The translations under genes and the position numbers were made by a program. A stretch of DNA of 20,000 nucleotides from positions 362,501-382,500 of the forward strand of contig CAUJGJ010000132.1 of NCBI GenBank assembly GCA_963170055.1, read 5' to 3'. This DNA comes from Halisarca cf. caerulea. Lineage: Eukaryota > Porifera > Demospongiae > Chondrillida > Halisarcidae. The notes under the pieces were generated by a model. The model saw only the letters and a list, made by a program, of their open reading frames with translations, was not told the origin of the DNA and did no database searches. Below are positions 1 to 20,000 of the stretch, one piece after another (positions within the stretch are counted from its first letter, which is position 1; each line of letters starts with the position of its first letter).

Positions 1-1374
1 GGGAATGCCGGAAAACTGCAAGGGGGGTATATTTGATAGCGTAGCAATTATATGTTATCGTTTGACATATATACTGCTTGGGGGGCAGCATCAACCTTTT
101 TTGTTTAATTGTTACATGTTGTGTGATGTCATGGCAGACATGTGTAGGGATTTCTAGAATCACAATTAATGTCATTCTACCTTTAAATTCATGACAAATT
201 GTATTTTACGAATTTAGGGGGCATTTTCAGTATTCATACATGCATTCATATATTTGTTGGATTTGAATGATTATAAAGTCACAGTAATTAGTATCTCTTC
301 GCAGCTGTTATAACTTTAGCAGTGTCCACAATACATAGGTAATAGTACATGGGAATAACCTATTGGGACCAGCAATGTCTGTCCTAACCCTAACCCTCAC
401 CCCTTGACATGCGCACCTAGGATAACACAACGTCACTATTATGTAAAATACTATAGTCATGTCTCACACGGCAGACATGCACAGCAATATATACTGATTC
501 AGAAGCTTCCCCCCAAAAGTTAATCCTATATAGATGCATGGAACCCTGGCATGCATGCTATTAACAATTAATATTCTTATATGCACAGCTGTAACAGCAT
601 TATATAGTAGTGCCATGACTATGATATAAATGTTATTATAAATGTAAATTCAACATAATGTGAATCATGGGATATAATATAATGATAGCTATAAATTTGG
701 TCACTTTAAGTTGACTATCAGTTTTTTCTATGATCCTATGTTTTATATGATCCAGTAACTGTTGTCTAATACCAGAGTTGTTCAGTATATAGGATAGCTA
801 GGTAGCTGCCCTACATCAGAGGCCTGGTAGAGGGATAGATTGATCCAGTGTGCTTGAAGTGGTTGGCCAGCCTATAATGATTTCAAGGTAGGCACAGAGA
901 ATAATGAATTGCAAAAAATGAAATGTTAAATAACTGTCACATTAGACTAAACTCATAATGTTATTATTATTACCTAGTCTATATAGTGGACGTACTACCA
1001 TCATGATGCTCTATAATAAGTATGATAATATCATTATGATTGACTTTGAAATGTATGCTGCATGTATTTTTGAATGTGTGCTATTTAACAGAATATTAAA
1101 TAATATGCATATATATTCCAGATTAATTATTTTGCACTTAGATACTGAATGTCAATTGCATGAGAAAATCGTGTAATGTTAGATCACATAGTGTCTGGAT
1201 GGTCAGAATTGCATGTTGCTTTTTTTACCTTGCACACCAATCATGCAGTACTGTACATATATACACAAATAAAAGGCTTGATAAGTTATATTAAACAGTA
1301 ATCTGTGTAATAATTACACACCAACATGGTGCGGATGCATAATACATGTGTACGTGTGAAGATTTCTCATGCGA
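1..1374. other. Non-coding, no supported gene
   Basis: AT-rich sequence downstream of the gene's stop. Reading frames are short and lack any recognisable protein signature. I found no AATAAA on the minus strand before 1513. The nearest ATTAAA is at 119-114, and a weak AATATA variant is at 1292-1287. A short telomere-like cctaaccctaaccct lies at 383-397. Confidence 0.6.
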
Positions 1375-1481
1375 AAATAATAATATATTCACTGTGAAAA
1401 ATTTGGTTCCATTTTGGCATTCATAATATGTCCATAAGAGGCGTGTCCACAATTTAAGGGTCTGCATTAGAGGGTTCACTG
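1375..1481. mobile_element. One end of a possible pogo/mariner-like element
   Basis: Read on the minus strand from 1483, tacagtgaaccctctaatgc followed by agaccc and ggacac resembles the end of CAGTGGAACCTCTNNTAA-type MITEs. It begins about 30 bp past the gene's stop codon. I found no matching opposite end, so the left border given here is arbitrary. Confidence 0.3.
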
Positions 1482-1513
1482 TACTTATAATATTATGACA
1501 CATAAAATTAAAC

Positions 1514-18149
<16,636 letters not shown>

Positions 18150-18420
18150 ATTGTGCTGAGCTTCACACGCGGGCTTATCGAGCAGAAGGGAATATAACGA
18201 TACTCGCGCTCCACGTGGTTGTTTTGACCAGCAGCTGAGACTGGTCACTCTTAAAGTTGTATAAGCAACGAAGGGACACTGCTCCTATTATATAGGTAGC
18301 TTTCAGAGTCTGCACGAACGTGACTTCCGACCGGTAGAAGGCATGCAGCGGTAGCTTAGCGGTGCCTGCGGAATGGGACGCCGGCCGGTGCATGTATCAC
18401 TTCCGCGGCTGTGCACTGCT
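18150..18420 (-). promoter_or_regulatory. Probable promoter and 5' UTR of the EMI/EGF gene, CpG-rich
   Basis: This stretch just upstream of the start codon is visibly rich in CpG (cgcg, gccggccgg, ccgcgg and many single CGs), unlike the AT-rich surroundings. On the minus strand TATATAATA lies at 18294-18286. A start of transcription near 18260-18255 would give a 5' UTR of roughly 110 nt. The promoter role is inferred from position and composition only. Confidence 0.45.
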
Positions 18421-18604
18421 GGCAAGTGCTTATTAATTTGTTTTGTTGTCAATTACTGTAGGTATTATATACTGTGTTTATAACTCTTTAATTTTTATCG
18501 TTACATAATAATATACTCTTTGATTTGAATAGTAAATATATATAAGTACTAAAATAATCATGGTGAAATAAACAGACTAGTGCACATACAGGAACTGTAA
18601 TGAG

Positions 18605-18935
<331 letters not shown>

Positions 18936-19966
18936 ATTACCATTCACTGCCAGAACTGGCTATATGTGGACCCCATTTAGGGGGTTGAGCTATCAGGAAG
19001 CGCCAAGACCAATGGTTCTGCTGGTAACAGCCTCACTGATCCTAGCACCACGATGACCCCCTAGGTGCAGAGTGGGGATACTCATCTGTGGGCTTGCAAG
19101 ACCCACGAGATGAGGAGAAGTGGGGTACAGCCCTGAGTGATGGCATCAATATATCCATCCCGGGCTCTAAGCTGCATGATTCTTCACCTCCAGCTTGGAT
19201 GCCCAATCTGCTGGGTACGTTCAGGACCCTTTAGCACTACTAATTAGGCTCCCAGACCAACTGGATACACACACACACACACACACACACAGTGATCAGT
19301 CTGATTCATCGGGTTATAATCATTATTAAGTTGTAATAAAATTATTAAAAATTAATTTAACTATAGGTGGGCCATTACCCTGACGCTACTACTAAGGCCC
19401 CAAGTATATATGCATTCACACATACACAATCAAAATTAACCTGAATCAATTTGCAAGTTCAAATTAGTTTGGTGGCTGTAGTAGGTCATCTCCACATCTG
19501 TTCCCAGGTTGGTAGCAGGGGATGCAGGAAAAAAAACACCAAATGGCACATGTACACAGATGGAATGGTGCCCTCTGCTCACTGCTTAACTTTCAACTTT
19601 CAGTGCTAATCTACTGAGCCACCAGCACCTTCCTAAGTTAATTTCACCTAGTAGGAAATTTTAAGTCAATAAACTTTATAATTGTCAAGCCCTTCATGCA
19701 GGAGCTCTTTCTGTAGTGCCATATAATAATGTATCTGATATACTGTTGGCTGATCTTGATATATACAATGGATCCTGTATATTTAATCCAGCACCCATTG
19801 GGGAAGGAAAACAGTACTGGATTAGCTAGGTTGCTGGATTGTTGAGGTCAGTTTGTATTACAACTTGAAATTTGTTGGTTCCACTGCATATGCATCATTG
19901 CTTCAGGACCTAGCTAATATGAGTCTACCTTCTTCTGTCTCTGTGTATGTGCATGCATGCCGTCAT
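18936..19966. other. Upstream region, no supported gene
   Basis: Moderate-complexity sequence at 18940-19260 with several stops in every frame, possibly part of an old repeat. At 19600-19625 the minus strand reads ggtggctcagtagattagca, like a tRNA A box, but there is no convincing B box. At about 19776-19850 ggattagctaggttgctgga and related words hint at a worn pogo-type element. None is firm. Confidence 0.4.
19266..19291. repeat. Short (CA)n run
   Basis: About 26 bp of CA in the non-coding region upstream of the gene. Confidence 0.9.
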
Positions 19967-20000
19967 GCATGTGTGTGCATGTGTGTGTGTGTGTGTGTGT
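19967..20000. repeat. (TG)n array cut by the window end
   Basis: TG repeat, preceded by several tgcatgcatgc words, runs off the end of the window, so its length is unknown. Confidence 0.9.

Noticed and set aside
383..397. Telomere-like cctaaccctaaccct
   Set aside because: Only two and a half units; too short to claim an interstitial telomere.
958..1176. 72-codon plus-strand frame
   Set aside because: AT-rich, with no signature and no splice or promoter context; chance opening.
19600..19625. tRNA A-box-like ggtggctcagtagattagca on the minus strand, possible SINE
   Set aside because: No convincing B box, tail or second copy in the window.

Overview
The window looks like a stretch of animal nuclear genome, probably from an early-branching marine invertebrate. 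A sponge is my best guess, with a cnidarian as the alternative. The reasons are: GT-AG introns with phase-1 EGF-module exons, an EMI domain, decayed reverse-transcriptase and HIRAN-like fragments of kinds common in such genomes, several small inverted-repeat transposons, and an extreme load of CA/TG microsatellites. No prokaryotic features are present, and the species cannot be named from this sequence.

One gene dominates. It runs on the minus strand from a start codon at 18149 to a stop at 1514-1516. I could follow 14 exons by hand. Splice sites and phases fit throughout, and the joined coding sequence is 5181 nt (1726 residues). Predicted layout: signal peptide (1-24); EMI domain on two exons (about 44-120); four compact EGF-like modules, each on a 96-nt exon (121-248); five calcium-binding-type EGF modules on 114-123-nt exons (249-448); one uninterrupted 3240-nt exon encoding a beta-strand-rich region that I do not recognise (449-1528), ending in a long helix; and a terminal exon with ten cysteines, an alanine-rich helix, a short beta segment and a polybasic tail (1529-1726). 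The protein is almost certainly secreted and probably belongs to the extracellular matrix or cell surface. Its exact function is unknown.

The introns hold nearly everything else. Intron 1 (15208-18018) carries a dead reverse-transcriptase relic on the plus strand. Intron 3 holds a pogo/Tigger-like element. Intron 7 has a 148-bp element with 23-bp inverted ends and a 600-bp TG/CT/TG array. Introns 9 to 11 carry CA/TG arrays, and the intron between the last two EGF modules contains a CA-TG-CA block and a 26-bp perfect palindrome. Intron 12 has a TA-flanked 207-bp element, and intron 13 has a HIRAN-like fragment antisense to the gene. A degraded tRNA-Leu(UAG)-like sequence lies at 9487-9561.

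Upstream of the start, 18150-18420 is rich in CpG and has a TATA-like motif on the minus strand, so it is the likely promoter. Beyond it (18420-20000) are CA repeats and sequence with no gene I can support. Positions 1-1500, downstream of the stop, also hold no supported gene, and no canonical AATAAA on the minus strand. The best candidate for something undescribed is the gene itself: an EMI-EGF front end joined to a giant single-exon domain with a helix, cysteine cluster and second helix at its end.
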